Below, one piece after another: positions 43,014 through 51,259 of a DNA stretch of 64,000 nt; the stretch's first letter is position 1; each line of letters opens with the position of its first letter. A program made the translations under genes and the position numbers. The DNA is from Pelagimonas sp017744045 (GTDB taxonomy: Bacteria; Pseudomonadota; Alphaproteobacteria; Rhodobacterales; Rhodobacteraceae). The stretch lies in NCBI RefSeq assembly GCF_017744045.1, contig NZ_JAGHRD010000002.1. The stretch is one strand, 5' to 3'. The notes under the pieces were generated by a model. That model saw only the letters and a program-made list of their open reading frames with translations. It did not search any database and was not told where the DNA came from.

Positions 43014-43097
43014 TTATCCACATCAATTAGTTATCGCAATGTCTTCATGTTAATTTTGAATCAATTTTATCCACAGATTCAACTTTCCTGTGGATAA
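43014..43097. promoter_or_regulatory. Cluster of three perfect DnaA boxes in an AT-rich intergenic region
   Basis: TTATCCACA at 43014-43022 (+), 43067-43075 (+) and its complement TGTGGATAA at 43089-43097 (-). The surroundings (42975-43140) are strongly AT-rich. A one-mismatch CtrA pair (TTAA-N7-TCAA) at 43050-43064 and a TTAA-N6-TTAA pair at 42982-42995 lie in the same region. It is the 311-bp divergent spacer between the repeat-protein gene and xthA. The cluster could regulate either gene, titrate DnaA, or be part of an origin; no origin-associated gene is adjacent. Confidence 0.7.
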
Positions 43098-43221
43098 GTT
43101 GAAACTTTGCAATGCAACACTTTATTGCAAATTTTAGTGATCCCGAATCGCACCCGAGTCACATAGTTTCCTTGCGCTCTGCCCCCGCTTTCAGCGATAG
43201 AAAGGCAAAGGGAGTGCGTTC

Positions 43222-44004
43222 ATGAAAATCGCCACATTCAACATCAATGGTATCAAGGCGCGACTGCCCGCACTGCTTGCATGGTTGGACGAAGCACAAC
43301 CAGATGTGGCGCTGCTGCAGGAGATTAAGTCAGTTGATGACGCTTTTCCGCGTCAGGATTTCGAAGAGCGCGGCTATAATGTGGAAACCCATGGGCAGAA
43401 GAGCTTCAACGGTGTCGCTATTCTGTCCAAACTGCCCCTAGAAGACGTGACCCGCGGCTTGCCCGGCGACGAATCAGATGAACAGGCGCGCTGGATCGAG
43501 GCCACCGTGATGGGCGAACGGGATGCGATCCGCATCTGTGGGCTGTACCTGCCCAATGGCAACCCGGCCCCCGGACCAAAATACGATTACAAACTGGCCT
43601 GGATGGAGCGGCTGCAGACACGCGCCCAGCAATTGCTGGAGGGTGAGATGCCCGCGCTGATGGCCGGTGACTATAATATCATCCCCCAGGCCGAAGATGC
43701 CGCCCGCCCGCAGGATTGGACCGAAGACGCGCTTTATCGCCCCGAAAGCCGCGCTGCCTTTCGCCGGATCCTGAATCTTGGCTTTACCGAAGCGTTTCGC
43801 GCCCGCACTCAAGGGCCAGAGCACTACAGTTTTTGGGATTATCAGGCCGGGGCCTGGCAAAAGAACAATGGCATTCGCATCGACCATTTCCTGCTGACCC
43901 CACAGGCGGCGGATAAAATGGTCGACTGCAAAATCGACGCCCATGTGCGCGGGCGCGAAAAGCCATCAGATCACGTGCCGGTCTGGATCGAACTGGACAT
44001 CTAG
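43222..44004 (+). CDS. xthA: Exodeoxyribonuclease III
   Basis: A 260-residue AP endonuclease/3' exonuclease of the EEP fold. It starts MKIATFNINGIKARLPALLAWL; the metal-binding Glu is in VALLQEIKS, with SFNGVAILSK, LPNGNP...YDYKLAWM, AGDYNIIPQ and the final GIRIDHFL and KPSDHVPVW with catalytic Asp/His. It cuts at abasic sites in base excision repair. GGGAG lies 9 bases before the ATG. About 120 bases separate it from the bolA-like gene on the same strand. Confidence 0.96.
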   Translation: MKIATFNINGIKARLPALLAWLDEAQPDVALLQEIKSVDDAFPRQDFEERGYNVETHGQKSFNGVAILSKLPLEDVTRGLPGDESDEQARWIEATVMGERDAIRICGLYLPNGNPAPGPKYDYKLAWMERLQTRAQQLLEGEMPALMAGDYNIIPQAEDAARPQDWTEDALYRPESRAAFRRILNLGFTEAFRARTQGPEHYSFWDYQAGAWQKNNGIRIDHFLLTPQAADKMVDCKIDAHVRGREKPSDHVPVWIELDI

Positions 44005-44123
44005 CCCCTGATTGCCCAAGCCGCGACCAAATGGTGGGGCGCAAGTGGCGGCAAGCGCTTGCGCCGGGCCGGGCATCGCCCTATTTCTGTCAGGAAAGAC
44101 AACAAACCGGAGGCCAAGGCCAC

Positions 44124-44360
44124 ATGCCGATGCATGCCCAAGAAATCGAAGACCTGCTGCGCGAGACCTTTCCGGATGCCGAAATCCAGGTGGCGGGCGA
44201 TGACGGTGTCCATATGTCTGCCATGATCATCGACGAAAGCTTTCGCGGCAAGAACCGCGTACAGCAGCAGCGCGCCGTCTATGCCGCCCTCAAAGGCAAG
44301 ATGGACGGCCCCAGCGGCGAATTGCACGCGCTGGCCCTGACCACCAAGGCCCCGGATTGA
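44124..44360 (+). CDS. BolA-family protein
   Basis: A 78-residue BolA/YrbA-type protein (AQEIEDLLRETFPDAEIQVAGDDGVHMSAMIIDESF, then RVQQQRAVYAAL). It lacks the Cys of one BolA subgroup but keeps His in GVHM that can ligate an Fe-S cluster shared with a monothiol glutaredoxin, which is encoded two genes downstream. GGAGG lies about 11 bases before the ATG at 44124. Four bases separate its stop from the next small gene. Together these genes likely serve Fe-S trafficking and iron sensing. Confidence 0.9.
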   Translation: MPMHAQEIEDLLRETFPDAEIQVAGDDGVHMSAMIIDESFRGKNRVQQQRAVYAALKGKMDGPSGELHALALTTKAPD

Positions 44361-44364
44361 TCCC

Positions 44365-44508
44365 ATGACCGGGTTGGCCAACTATCTCAACAATGTTTGG
44401 CCCATCCTGGCCTGTCTCGCCGTATTGGGCGTGCTGACCTATGGCGCGCTGACCCCTTACATCCGCAAAGAGCGCAAACGCCGCTTAGAGGAGCAACAAG
44501 ATGACTGA
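44365..44508 (+). CDS. 47-residue single-pass membrane microprotein between bolA-like and grx genes
   Basis: The frame MTGLANYLNNVWPILACLAV is followed by LGVLTYGALTPYIRKERKRR and LEEQQDD. One hydrophobic helix spans about residues 11-30, followed by a strongly basic then acidic tail, so an N-out/C-in position by the positive-inside rule is likely. It starts 4 bases after the bolA-like stop and runs 8 bases into the glutaredoxin gene, the dense spacing of real operon genes. No strong ribosome site is visible before its ATG, so coupling to the upstream stop is likely. I do not know a named family. Confidence 0.6.
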   Translation: MTGLANYLNNVWPILACLAVLGVLTYGALTPYIRKERKRRLEEQQDD

Positions 44509-44863
44509 CGCAAAGACCCAAATCGACGAAACCGTCAAAGCCAATGATGTGGTGCTGTTCATGAAAGGCACCAAGGACATGCCGCAATGTGGTTTTTCCA
44601 GCCGTGTGGCCGGTGTGCTGAACTATATGGGCCTGGAATACACAGATGTGAACGTTCTGGCCGACGATGCGATCCGTCAGGGCATCAAGGATTATTCCGA
44701 CTGGCCAACCATCCCGCAGCTCTATGTCAAAGGCGAATTTGTCGGCGGCTGTGATATCGTCACTGAAATGACCCTGTCCGGTGAGCTGGACACGCTGTTT
44801 GACGAGAACGGTTTGGCTTACAACAAAGAGGCAGCGGACAAGATCCGTGAGGCCAACGCCTGA
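44501..44863 (+). CDS. grxD: Monothiol glutaredoxin (Grx4/GrxD type)
   Basis: A 120-residue protein with the monothiol active site CGFS at Cys30 (MPQCGFSSRVAGVL), the TVPQ-equivalent WPTIPQLYVKGEFVGGCDIV, and a Glu-rich end. Such proteins bind a 2Fe-2S cluster with glutathione and form heterocomplexes with BolA. GAGGAG about 8 bases before the ATG at 44501 lies inside the preceding microprotein gene. A terminator follows 25-60 bases after the stop. Confidence 0.95.
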   Translation: MTDAKTQIDETVKANDVVLFMKGTKDMPQCGFSSRVAGVLNYMGLEYTDVNVLADDAIRQGIKDYSDWPTIPQLYVKGEFVGGCDIVTEMTLSGELDTLFDENGLAYNKEAADKIREANA

Positions 44864-44887
44864 TCTCTTTATTCAGGAAGAGCCAAA

Positions 44888-44922
44888 GAAAAAGCGCCCT
44901 CAATCGGGGCGCTTTTTGTTTT
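44888..44922. terminator. Bidirectional intrinsic terminator between grxD and zapA
   Basis: AAAAAGCGCCC / GGGGCGCTTTTT with loop TCAATC. It has A/T runs on both sides and sits between convergent genes. Confidence 0.85.
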
Positions 44923-44937
44923 GGTGAAGCGCGAAGC

Positions 44938-45336
44938 TCAAGCCAGCTTTTCGTCCACTGAGGCTGCCAGTGCTTCGGCCTGTGCGGCCAGTTCCGCCAG
45001 ACCATCGGTCACATTGTCGGGTATCACCGGGACTTCGACCTTTTCGGGCATGGGTGGCGGAGCGCTCTTGAGCTCGTCCAACTCGGCCTGCAAAGCCGCC
45101 ATCTTGTCATCCGCCTCGCGCAGCTTTTCCTCAAGCCCGGCTGTTTTGTCTGCCAGCATCAGGCCAGACATCAGCAACATGCGTGGCTCGGGGATGCGGC
45201 CGATCTGGCCCACCAGCACGCTGGCCTCGGCATCGAGCAGACGCGCTGCGGATTGCAGGAATTGCTGTTCGCCATCCTGACAGGCGACCTCAAAGCTGCG
45301 GCCGCCAATGACGATTTCGACTTCGATCTGTGACAT
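44938..45336 (-). CDS. zapA: Cell division protein ZapA
   Basis: A 132-residue protein. The N-terminal globular domain (VEIVIGGRSFEVACQDGEQQFLQSAARLLDAEASVL) is the ZapA fold, followed by a coiled coil (AGLEEKLREADDKMAALQAELDELK) that makes the tetramer, and a loose Ala/Glu tail. It bundles FtsZ filaments. The start shares one base with the stop of the upstream coiled-coil gene (TGATG), so they are translated together. Confidence 0.9.
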   Translation of the reverse strand: MSQIEVEIVIGGRSFEVACQDGEQQFLQSAARLLDAEASVLVGQIGRIPEPRMLLMSGLMLADKTAGLEEKLREADDKMAALQAELDELKSAPPPMPEKVEVPVIPDNVTDGLAELAAQAEALAASVDEKLA

Positions 45337-46118
45337 CAGGCACTCTCCTCTGCGGCATCAGCCAAGAGCGGCTCCATCGCGGCCAGCACGGCATTTGTTT
45401 CCGCCATATCGGTCGCGCGCGCCCGGCGCAGGTTTTCCAGCTCGGCCAGCATGGCCTTGTTGATCAGATGCGGATCGCCGACGCCCTGGGCGTTGGCTTC
45501 GCGCAGGGCCACGATGGTTTCCTCAAGCTGAGTGTTCGCAGCGCGGAGGCGTTGCAGATCGGTGTCCAACTGCTCCATCGCGGCGCGCTGATCACCATCC
45601 CCGCCGGTATCAGCGGCGACCGGAGCTTCCTCCTGCCGGGCGGTCAGCACACGCAGACGTTCCTGCAGCTGCGCATTGGCCATCTTTTCGTCTTCGAGTT
45701 CTTCGCGCAGCGCGTCCAATTCACCGCTATCAACTGCGGGCGCTGCGGGTTCTTCGACCTCTGCCACTGGTTCCGCTTCGACCTCAGGTTCCGGCTCAGG
45801 TGCCGGAGCAGCCGAGGCCGCCATTTCCGCGGCCTCTTTGGCAGCGGCCAGTTGGTCGGTCAGCTGGGCAATCTCATCCTCAAGCTGGCGGGTTTTCTCG
45901 GCCTCAGCCGCCGCAGCTTCGCGTGCGACATTGGCTTCGATCTGCGCAGCCTTGGCATCCTCTTGCGCAGCACTCATCGCTGCCTCAAGCTCGGCCAGAC
46001 GGGCGGCGGCCTCAGGATCTTCGCCTGCGCTTTCCGGCGGTGCATAGCCTTCGACACGTTGTGCGATCTGGTCCAGCGCACGGGTGATACGACCGTGCAA
46101 TTCATCGATTTGGGTCAT
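45336..46118 (-). CDS. Coiled-coil protein co-translated with ZapA
   Basis: A 260-residue protein that is almost wholly coiled coil: MTQIDELHGRITRALDQIAQ, then long Ala/Glu-rich heptads (ARLAELEAAMSAAQEDAKAA, LEDEIAQLTDQLAAAKEA), a Pro/Glu-rich hinge at about 105-135, and a second coil (LDALREELEDEKMANAQLQE). It has no signal peptide or membrane segment. The ATG at 46118 has GGGGGG 6 bases upstream. The one-base coupling to zapA suggests a division partner, comparable in role to ZapB, though the sequence is not ZapB. Roseobacter annotation usually calls it hypothetical. Confidence 0.7.
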   Translation of the reverse strand: MTQIDELHGRITRALDQIAQRVEGYAPPESAGEDPEAAARLAELEAAMSAAQEDAKAAQIEANVAREAAAAEAEKTRQLEDEIAQLTDQLAAAKEAAEMAASAAPAPEPEPEVEAEPVAEVEEPAAPAVDSGELDALREELEDEKMANAQLQERLRVLTARQEEAPVAADTGGDGDQRAAMEQLDTDLQRLRAANTQLEETIVALREANAQGVGDPHLINKAMLAELENLRRARATDMAETNAVLAAMEPLLADAAEESA

Positions 46119-46344
46119 CCTGCCCCCCTGCTTTGTCTCGGACCCGCTGTTGGCGCTAACGCGCACGAATCGCGCTTTGGTCCGGTTCACAAAAGTTTAT
46201 CAAGCGCACACGGAAATTGCGCCCCTTTATATTCCAACGTCTTAGGCCGGTTTTAAAGGTTTTGTCCACCTTGGCACGCTTGCACTTTGGCTCAACACTG
46301 CTATTGAGCGCCTAATCCCACCCAGGCTGAAGGATCAAGACCAA

Positions 46345-48363
46345 GTGGATATCCAAGAGCTCCGTACCCGTAATCCTGACCATTGGATGCGTTCGACCGC
46401 TATTCGTGCCCTGGCGCTGGACGCCGTGGCCGAAGCAAATTCAGGCCATACCGGCATGCCCATCGGCATGGCTGACGTGGCGACCGTGCTGTTTTCCAAG
46501 CACCTGAAATTCGACGCAAAGAACCCTGACTGGCATGACCGCGACCGGTTTATCCTGTCGGCGGGCCACGGCTCTATGCTGATTTATGCGCTGCTCTATC
46601 TCTGTGGCGATCCCGAAGTGACCCTGGAAGAGGTCAAGAACTTCCGTCAGTGGGGCGCGAAAACCGCCGGTCACCCTGAGAACTTCCTGCTCAAGGCGGT
46701 TGAGACCACCACCGGCCCGCTGGGTCAGGGCATTGCCAATTCGGTTGGTTTTGCCATGGCCGAAGAAAACCTGCGTGGCCGTTTCAGCAAGAAACTGGTC
46801 GATCACCACACCTATGTCATCGCAGGTGACGGTTGCTTGATGGAAGGTGTCAGCCAGGAAGCCATCGGTCTGGCGGGGCGCTATGAGCTGTCTAACCTGA
46901 TTGTCTTCTGGGACAACAATGACATCACCATTGACGGCAAGGTCTCTCTCTCGGATCGCACCGATCAGGTTCAACGTTTCAAGGCGTCGGGCTGGCATGT
47001 GCAGGAAATCGACGGTCACGATCCCGAAGCCATCGACGCAGCCATTGTAGCCGCCAAGAAAGCCGGCAAACCGTCGATGATCGCCTGCAAAACCCATATC
47101 GCTCTGGGTCACGCGGCGCAGGACACCTCTAAGGGTCACGGCGCGCTCACCAATGCCGAGCAAAACGTTGCCGCCAAGGAAAACTGGGGCTGGACGGCTG
47201 GTGCCTTTGAGATCCCTGCCGAGATCAAGACCTGGTGGGAAGAGGTTGGCACCCGTGGCGCAGCTGAACGCGAAGCCTGGGAAGGCCGCTTGGCCGAAGC
47301 CTCTGCCGGTCGTCAGAAAGAATTCGCCCGTGTGATGAATGGCGAAGCGCCCAAGAAGCTCTCTGCCGTGGTCAAAGGCCTGAAAAAGCAGATCAGCGAA
47401 GAGCAGCCCAAGGTTGCGACCCGCAAATCCAGCGAAATGGCGCTGGCAGTGATCAACCCGATCATGCCCGAAACCATGGGTGGTTCGGCTGACCTGACCG
47501 GGTCGAACAACACGCTGACCGGCGATATGGGTGTATTTGACACCGACAATCGCAAGGGCCGCTATGTCTATTGGGGCATTCGCGAGCACGGCATGTCTTC
47601 GGCGATGAACGGCATGGCGCTGCATGGCGGCGTGCGCCCCTATGCGGGCACCTTCATGGCCTTTACCGACTATGCCCGCCCGGCCATGCGTTTGGCGGCG
47701 TTGATGAAAGTGCCGACTGTGTTCGTCATGACCCATGACAGCATTGGTCTGGGCGAAGATGGCCCGACCCACCAGCCGGTGGAGCACTTGGCCATTTCGC
47801 GCGCCACGCCCAACACGCTGGTCTTCCGCCCAGCGGATACTGTGGAAACCGCCGAGGCCTGGGAAATCGCCCTGCGCCAAACTGGCACGCCATCGGTTCT
47901 GTCCCTGACCCGTCAGGGCCTACCCACCGTGCGCAAAGAGCACAAGAACGCCAACCTGGTTGAGAAAGGCGCTTATGTGCTGGCCGAGGCCGAAGGCAAG
48001 CGTCAGGCGATCATCATGGCCACCGGCTCTGAGGTTGAAATCGCGCTGGCGGCGCGTGATCTGCTGCAGGCCGAAGGCATCGGCACCCGCGTGGTTTCCA
48101 TGCCGTGCTGGGAGCTGTTTGAGCAGCAGGACGAAAGCTATCGCCGCCGCGTGCTGCCCCCTGCTGGTCCGGTGCGTGTGGCTGTTGAGGCCTCGGTACA
48201 GATGGGCTGGGACAAATGGCTGTGCGGCGAGCGTGGTTCGGCCAAGAAATCCGGCTTTGTCGGCATGGAAGGCTTTGGTGCCTCGGCCCCGGCTGGGACG
48301 TTGTACGAAAAGTTCGGCATCACCGCCGAGGCTGTGGCCGAGAAGGTCAAATCCCTGCTGTAA
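46345..48363 (+). CDS. tkt: Transketolase
   Basis: A 672-residue thiamine-diphosphate enzyme, of normal length. It shows RATAIRALALDAVAEANSGHTGMP-type opening, the ThDP-binding GDGCLMEGVSQEA...IVFWDNNDITIDG, TYAGTFMAF, and the C-terminal domain beginning near residue 530. It moves two-carbon units in the pentose phosphate/Calvin pathways. The start is GTG at 46345 (MDIQELRTRNPDHW), which matches relatives, with AAGGA about 10 bases upstream; the next ATG would cut into the conserved domain. A terminator lies just after the stop. Confidence 0.97.
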   Translation: MDIQELRTRNPDHWMRSTAIRALALDAVAEANSGHTGMPIGMADVATVLFSKHLKFDAKNPDWHDRDRFILSAGHGSMLIYALLYLCGDPEVTLEEVKNFRQWGAKTAGHPENFLLKAVETTTGPLGQGIANSVGFAMAEENLRGRFSKKLVDHHTYVIAGDGCLMEGVSQEAIGLAGRYELSNLIVFWDNNDITIDGKVSLSDRTDQVQRFKASGWHVQEIDGHDPEAIDAAIVAAKKAGKPSMIACKTHIALGHAAQDTSKGHGALTNAEQNVAAKENWGWTAGAFEIPAEIKTWWEEVGTRGAAEREAWEGRLAEASAGRQKEFARVMNGEAPKKLSAVVKGLKKQISEEQPKVATRKSSEMALAVINPIMPETMGGSADLTGSNNTLTGDMGVFDTDNRKGRYVYWGIREHGMSSAMNGMALHGGVRPYAGTFMAFTDYARPAMRLAALMKVPTVFVMTHDSIGLGEDGPTHQPVEHLAISRATPNTLVFRPADTVETAEAWEIALRQTGTPSVLSLTRQGLPTVRKEHKNANLVEKGAYVLAEAEGKRQAIIMATGSEVEIALAARDLLQAEGIGTRVVSMPCWELFEQQDESYRRRVLPPAGPVRVAVEASVQMGWDKWLCGERGSAKKSGFVGMEGFGASAPAGTLYEKFGITAEAVAEKVKSLL

Positions 48364-48381
48364 GCAACTTAGAAGAGCTAA

Positions 48382-48416
48382 ATAAAGGCCGCGTATTTAC
48401 GCGGCCTTTATTTTGT
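48382..48416 (+). terminator. Intrinsic terminator after tkt
   Basis: ATAAAGGCCGCGTA / TACGCGGCCTTTAT with a TT loop, followed by TTTTGTT. It is 20-50 bases after the tkt stop. Confidence 0.9.
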
Positions 48417-48438
48417 TAAAAGACATTCACAAAGGGTT

Positions 48439-48510
48439 GCTCCCGGCCGAGGGTGGGGGAGAAGCCCCCGCCAGTGGGGGCGGACGGGAGCTACCCGGCC
48501 TGAGGCCGGG
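48439..48510. repeat. Nested GC-rich hairpins between tkt and lpxB
   Basis: An outer stem GCTCCCG (48439) / CGGGAGC (48491) encloses GGGGG-AGAAG-CCCCC and other pairings, followed by CCCGGCC-TGA-GGCCGGG (48494-48510). It directly follows the tkt terminator and ends 8 bases before the lpxB stop. No T run. Its head differs from the four dispersed hairpin repeats elsewhere in the window. Confidence 0.55.
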
Positions 48511-48517
48511 TGTCACG

Positions 48518-49675
48518 TCAATTGATAGTGATACCGCTTTTCAACCCGTTCAAAACCGCCTTGGCGGCGCGCAGGCCGGGATGCTCTCCGCCCAGACCAA
48601 GGCGTTCCATGGTCAACCCCATCGCCGCGTTCTGCGCGTCTGGCGCGTCCAGGACATTCAAAACCTCAGCAGCAATCGGGTCAGGCAAGCAGTCTTTGCC
48701 GATGAATTCCGGCACGGCGCGGGTTTCTGAAACCAGATTGACCAGCGTCACCGTATCCACCAGCAGCATGCGTCCAATGATCTGGCGGCTGAGCCAGCTC
48801 ATATCATAGGCGATCACCATGGGCGTGCCCGCTGCGGCCAGTTCCAACGACACCGTGCCTGACGCCGCCAGTGCCACATCAGCTGCTCGAAACGCCGCGC
48901 GCTTTTCGGCCACATCATCGCCGCGCGGGTCCAGCACCAGAGGGGCTCCGGGCCAATCCCGAACAGCCTGCTGGACCGCCTCAACCACATTGCCAGCCGC
49001 CGGGATGACCAGTTTCAAAGCGGGTCGTTTTTCGTGCAGCAGGGTCGCGACTTTCGCAAAAACCGGCAGCAAACGCCCGATTTCTGACCTGCGCGACCCC
49101 GGCAGAACCAAAGCCAATTCGCCTTCGATTCCATATTTGTCCCGAAAAGCTTGCGCCTCTTCGGCATTGGCCTGCGGATCGGTCACAACCGGGTGGCCGA
49201 CAAAGTCGCACTCCATCCCCACCTCGCGCATATAGGGCGGCTCAAACGGCAAGAGCGCCAGAACCTGATCCACATGCGCGGCCATTTTCTGCGCCCGACC
49301 GGGCCGCCAGGCCCAAACGGTGGGGGCCACGTAATGCACCACGCGCACATCGCTCACCGCTTTGACCAGACGGTTCACCCGCAGGGAAAATTCCGGCAAG
49401 TCGATGGTGATCAACACATCGGGTTTCTCGGCAATCACCGCATCGGCTGTCTCGCGAATGCGGGCCTTGAGGTGGCGATATTCCTTGAGGATCTCGGTCA
49501 CGCCCATAACGCTGATTTCGTCCATGGGAAAGAGACTGTCGAGCCCCTCATCCTCCATCAGCGGTCCGCCAATGCCACGGAATTGCACATCCGGCACCAG
49601 CTGGCGCAGGCCACGCATCAGGGCCACGCCCAGCTTATCGCCCGAGGCTTCGCCCGCTGTGATAAAGACCCGCAT
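48518..49675 (-). CDS. lpxB: Lipid-A-disaccharide synthase
   Basis: A 385-residue glycosyltransferase (GT19) that joins UDP-diacyl-GlcN and lipid X. It opens MRVFITAGEASGDKLGVALM, and contains VLPGSRRSEIGRLLPVFA, the HYVAPTVWAWRPGRAQKM block and AASGTVSLELAAAGTPMVIAY, all LpxB signatures. The ATG at 49675 shares one base with the lpxI stop (TAATG) and was chosen over a start 24 bases upstream. Last gene of the lipid A operon. Confidence 0.96.
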   Translation of the reverse strand: MRVFITAGEASGDKLGVALMRGLRQLVPDVQFRGIGGPLMEDEGLDSLFPMDEISVMGVTEILKEYRHLKARIRETADAVIAEKPDVLITIDLPEFSLRVNRLVKAVSDVRVVHYVAPTVWAWRPGRAQKMAAHVDQVLALLPFEPPYMREVGMECDFVGHPVVTDPQANAEEAQAFRDKYGIEGELALVLPGSRRSEIGRLLPVFAKVATLLHEKRPALKLVIPAAGNVVEAVQQAVRDWPGAPLVLDPRGDDVAEKRAAFRAADVALAASGTVSLELAAAGTPMVIAYDMSWLSRQIIGRMLLVDTVTLVNLVSETRAVPEFIGKDCLPDPIAAEVLNVLDAPDAQNAAMGLTMERLGLGGEHPGLRAAKAVLNGLKSGITIN

Positions 49676-50463
49676 TATTCCGGCCTCTCGCGGATCCAAA
49701 GGAACAGCCCCTCAGCATCCAGACGTTTCAGGGTTTCCTCAAAGTTCAGCACCATGACACCCTCGGCCTCGATCACGATGCCCGCAAGGCCAGCCTCAGC
49801 CGCATTACGGGCGGTATCCGGCCCGATGGTCGGCAAATCAGCACGACGGTCCTGTCCGGGTTTGGGGGCCTTGTAGAGCACACCGCCGCGCGCCCCCTGC
49901 CCCAGCGAGCTCAGCATGACGTCGGTGCCAGCATCGGTTTCGCGCGCGGCAATGCCGCTGCGGGCCACGACACAGGCCTGCCCCAAATCCTGCCGCCCCT
50001 GATCATCGCTGACCTCGTCACCCAAACGCGCCAAACGGTCGGCCTCGGGCGAGGGTTGTGACAGCGTCGGCACGCCGTAATCTGGCAAAAGATCCGGCAC
50101 CGCCTCATGGGCTGCCAAAACCTTGAACCCGGCGCTTTCAAAAATATCGATGGCAATCCGCAAAGCGCCATCATCCCCCCGGCGCAACGCGCGCAGGATG
50201 CGGGGCAGCAAAAGGATCGTGGCAAAGTCGAGATATTTCCAGTCAAAGTCCGGACGGCGCACCGCGCCGCACATGCAAATCTCGCTCACGCCTTGCGATT
50301 TCAGCCATTTCAGCAACCCGCCGAGCCGCTCAAGCCGAAACACATGGTCCGGCTTCAACGACGTTGGCGCGACATGCTCCAAGGCGCAGATCACAGGACG
50401 ATCTGGCAAAGCCTGCGCCACCACGGTGGGCAATTCACCTCGTCCTGCAATCAATGCCAACAT
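49675..50463 (-). CDS. lpxI: UDP-2,3-diacylglucosamine pyrophosphatase LpxI
   Basis: A 262-residue protein of the LpxI (former DUF1009) family: MLALIAGRGELPTVVAQAL, GGLLKWLKSQGVSEICMCGAVRRP, and C-terminal RADLPTIGPDTARNAAEAGLAGIVIEAEG. It makes lipid X (2,3-diacyl-GlcN-1-P) and replaces LpxH in alphaproteobacteria. It sits between lpxA and lpxB with a one-base overlap to lpxB and 10 bases after the lpxA stop. Confidence 0.95.
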   Translation of the reverse strand: MLALIAGRGELPTVVAQALPDRPVICALEHVAPTSLKPDHVFRLERLGGLLKWLKSQGVSEICMCGAVRRPDFDWKYLDFATILLLPRILRALRRGDDGALRIAIDIFESAGFKVLAAHEAVPDLLPDYGVPTLSQPSPEADRLARLGDEVSDDQGRQDLGQACVVARSGIAARETDAGTDVMLSSLGQGARGGVLYKAPKPGQDRRADLPTIGPDTARNAAEAGLAGIVIEAEGVMVLNFEETLKRLDAEGLFLWIRERPE

Positions 50464-50473
50464 GTTGCGTGCC

Positions 50474-51259
50474 TTAGCCCGGAGTTAGGAATGACCGATC
50501 ACTGTCGCCCAGAATAAAGGCAACGATCTCTGAGACATAGTCACTCGATGTCTCATCGCCAAGCCGGCGGGCGCGATCTTGGAAGGTTCCTTCGCCTTGC
50601 GCCAGCATCTGAAAGGCCGCGCGCAGGGCTGTGATGTCCTCACGCGCAACGCCGCGCCGTTTCAGCCCCACGAGATTGAGACCGTCCAACTGGCCACGCG
50701 GGGCTTGTACAAGACCATAGGGAATAACATCATTGGTCACCATGGTCACAGCACCGATGATAGCGCCGCGCCCAATACGCACCCATTGATGCACACCGGA
50801 CAAGCCGCCGACAATCACGTCATCCTCGATCACACAATGGCCGGCAATAGCGCAATTGTTGACCAAGATCACCCGGTCGCCAATCTGCGCATCATGCGCC
50901 ACATGGCACCCAGCCATGAACAAGCCATCATCGCCCACGCGAGTGACTCCGCCACCACCCTCGGTGCCGGGGTTCATGGTGACATGTTCGCGGATGCGGT
51001 TGCGCTTGCCGATGATCAACCGCGCATCTTCACCCTTGAATTTCAGGTCCTGCGGGATCTCACCGATGACAGCAAAAGGAAAGACAATGGTCTCTTCGCC
51101 GATCTCGGTCTTACCGGTGACCACCACATGGCTTTTGAGAACCGCGCCCGGAGCCAGCACCACCTCGGGGCCGACATGGCAAAACGGGCCAATGGCGCAA
51201 CCCTCGCCAATCTGCGCGCCCTCTTCGATCACGGCCGAGGGATGGATCTGCGCGCTCAT
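50474..51259 (-). CDS. lpxA: UDP-N-acetylglucosamine O-acyltransferase
   Basis: A 261-residue left-handed beta-helix (hexapeptide repeat) protein: MSAQIHPSAVIEEGAQIGEG, then FPFAVIGEIPQDLKFKGE and the catalytic His in CHVAHDAQIGDRVIL. It puts a 3-hydroxyacyl chain on UDP-GlcNAc, the first lipid A step. The ATG at 51259 overlaps the fabZ stop by 4 bases, so a start 33 bases upstream was rejected. Confidence 0.96.
   Translation of the reverse strand: MSAQIHPSAVIEEGAQIGEGCAIGPFCHVGPEVVLAPGAVLKSHVVVTGKTEIGEETIVFPFAVIGEIPQDLKFKGEDARLIIGKRNRIREHVTMNPGTEGGGGVTRVGDDGLFMAGCHVAHDAQIGDRVILVNNCAIAGHCVIEDDVIVGGLSGVHQWVRIGRGAIIGAVTMVTNDVIPYGLVQAPRGQLDGLNLVGLKRRGVAREDITALRAAFQMLAQGEGTFQDRARRLGDETSSDYVSEIVAFILGDSDRSFLTPG

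Noticed and set aside
42975..43140. Chromosome origin of replication
   Set aside because: DnaA boxes are real, but no origin-associated genes are adjacent, and skew cannot be measured here; reported only as a DnaA-box cluster.
46441..47880. 479-codon frame antisense to transketolase
   Set aside because: Shadow frame; the transketolase reading has all catalytic motifs.
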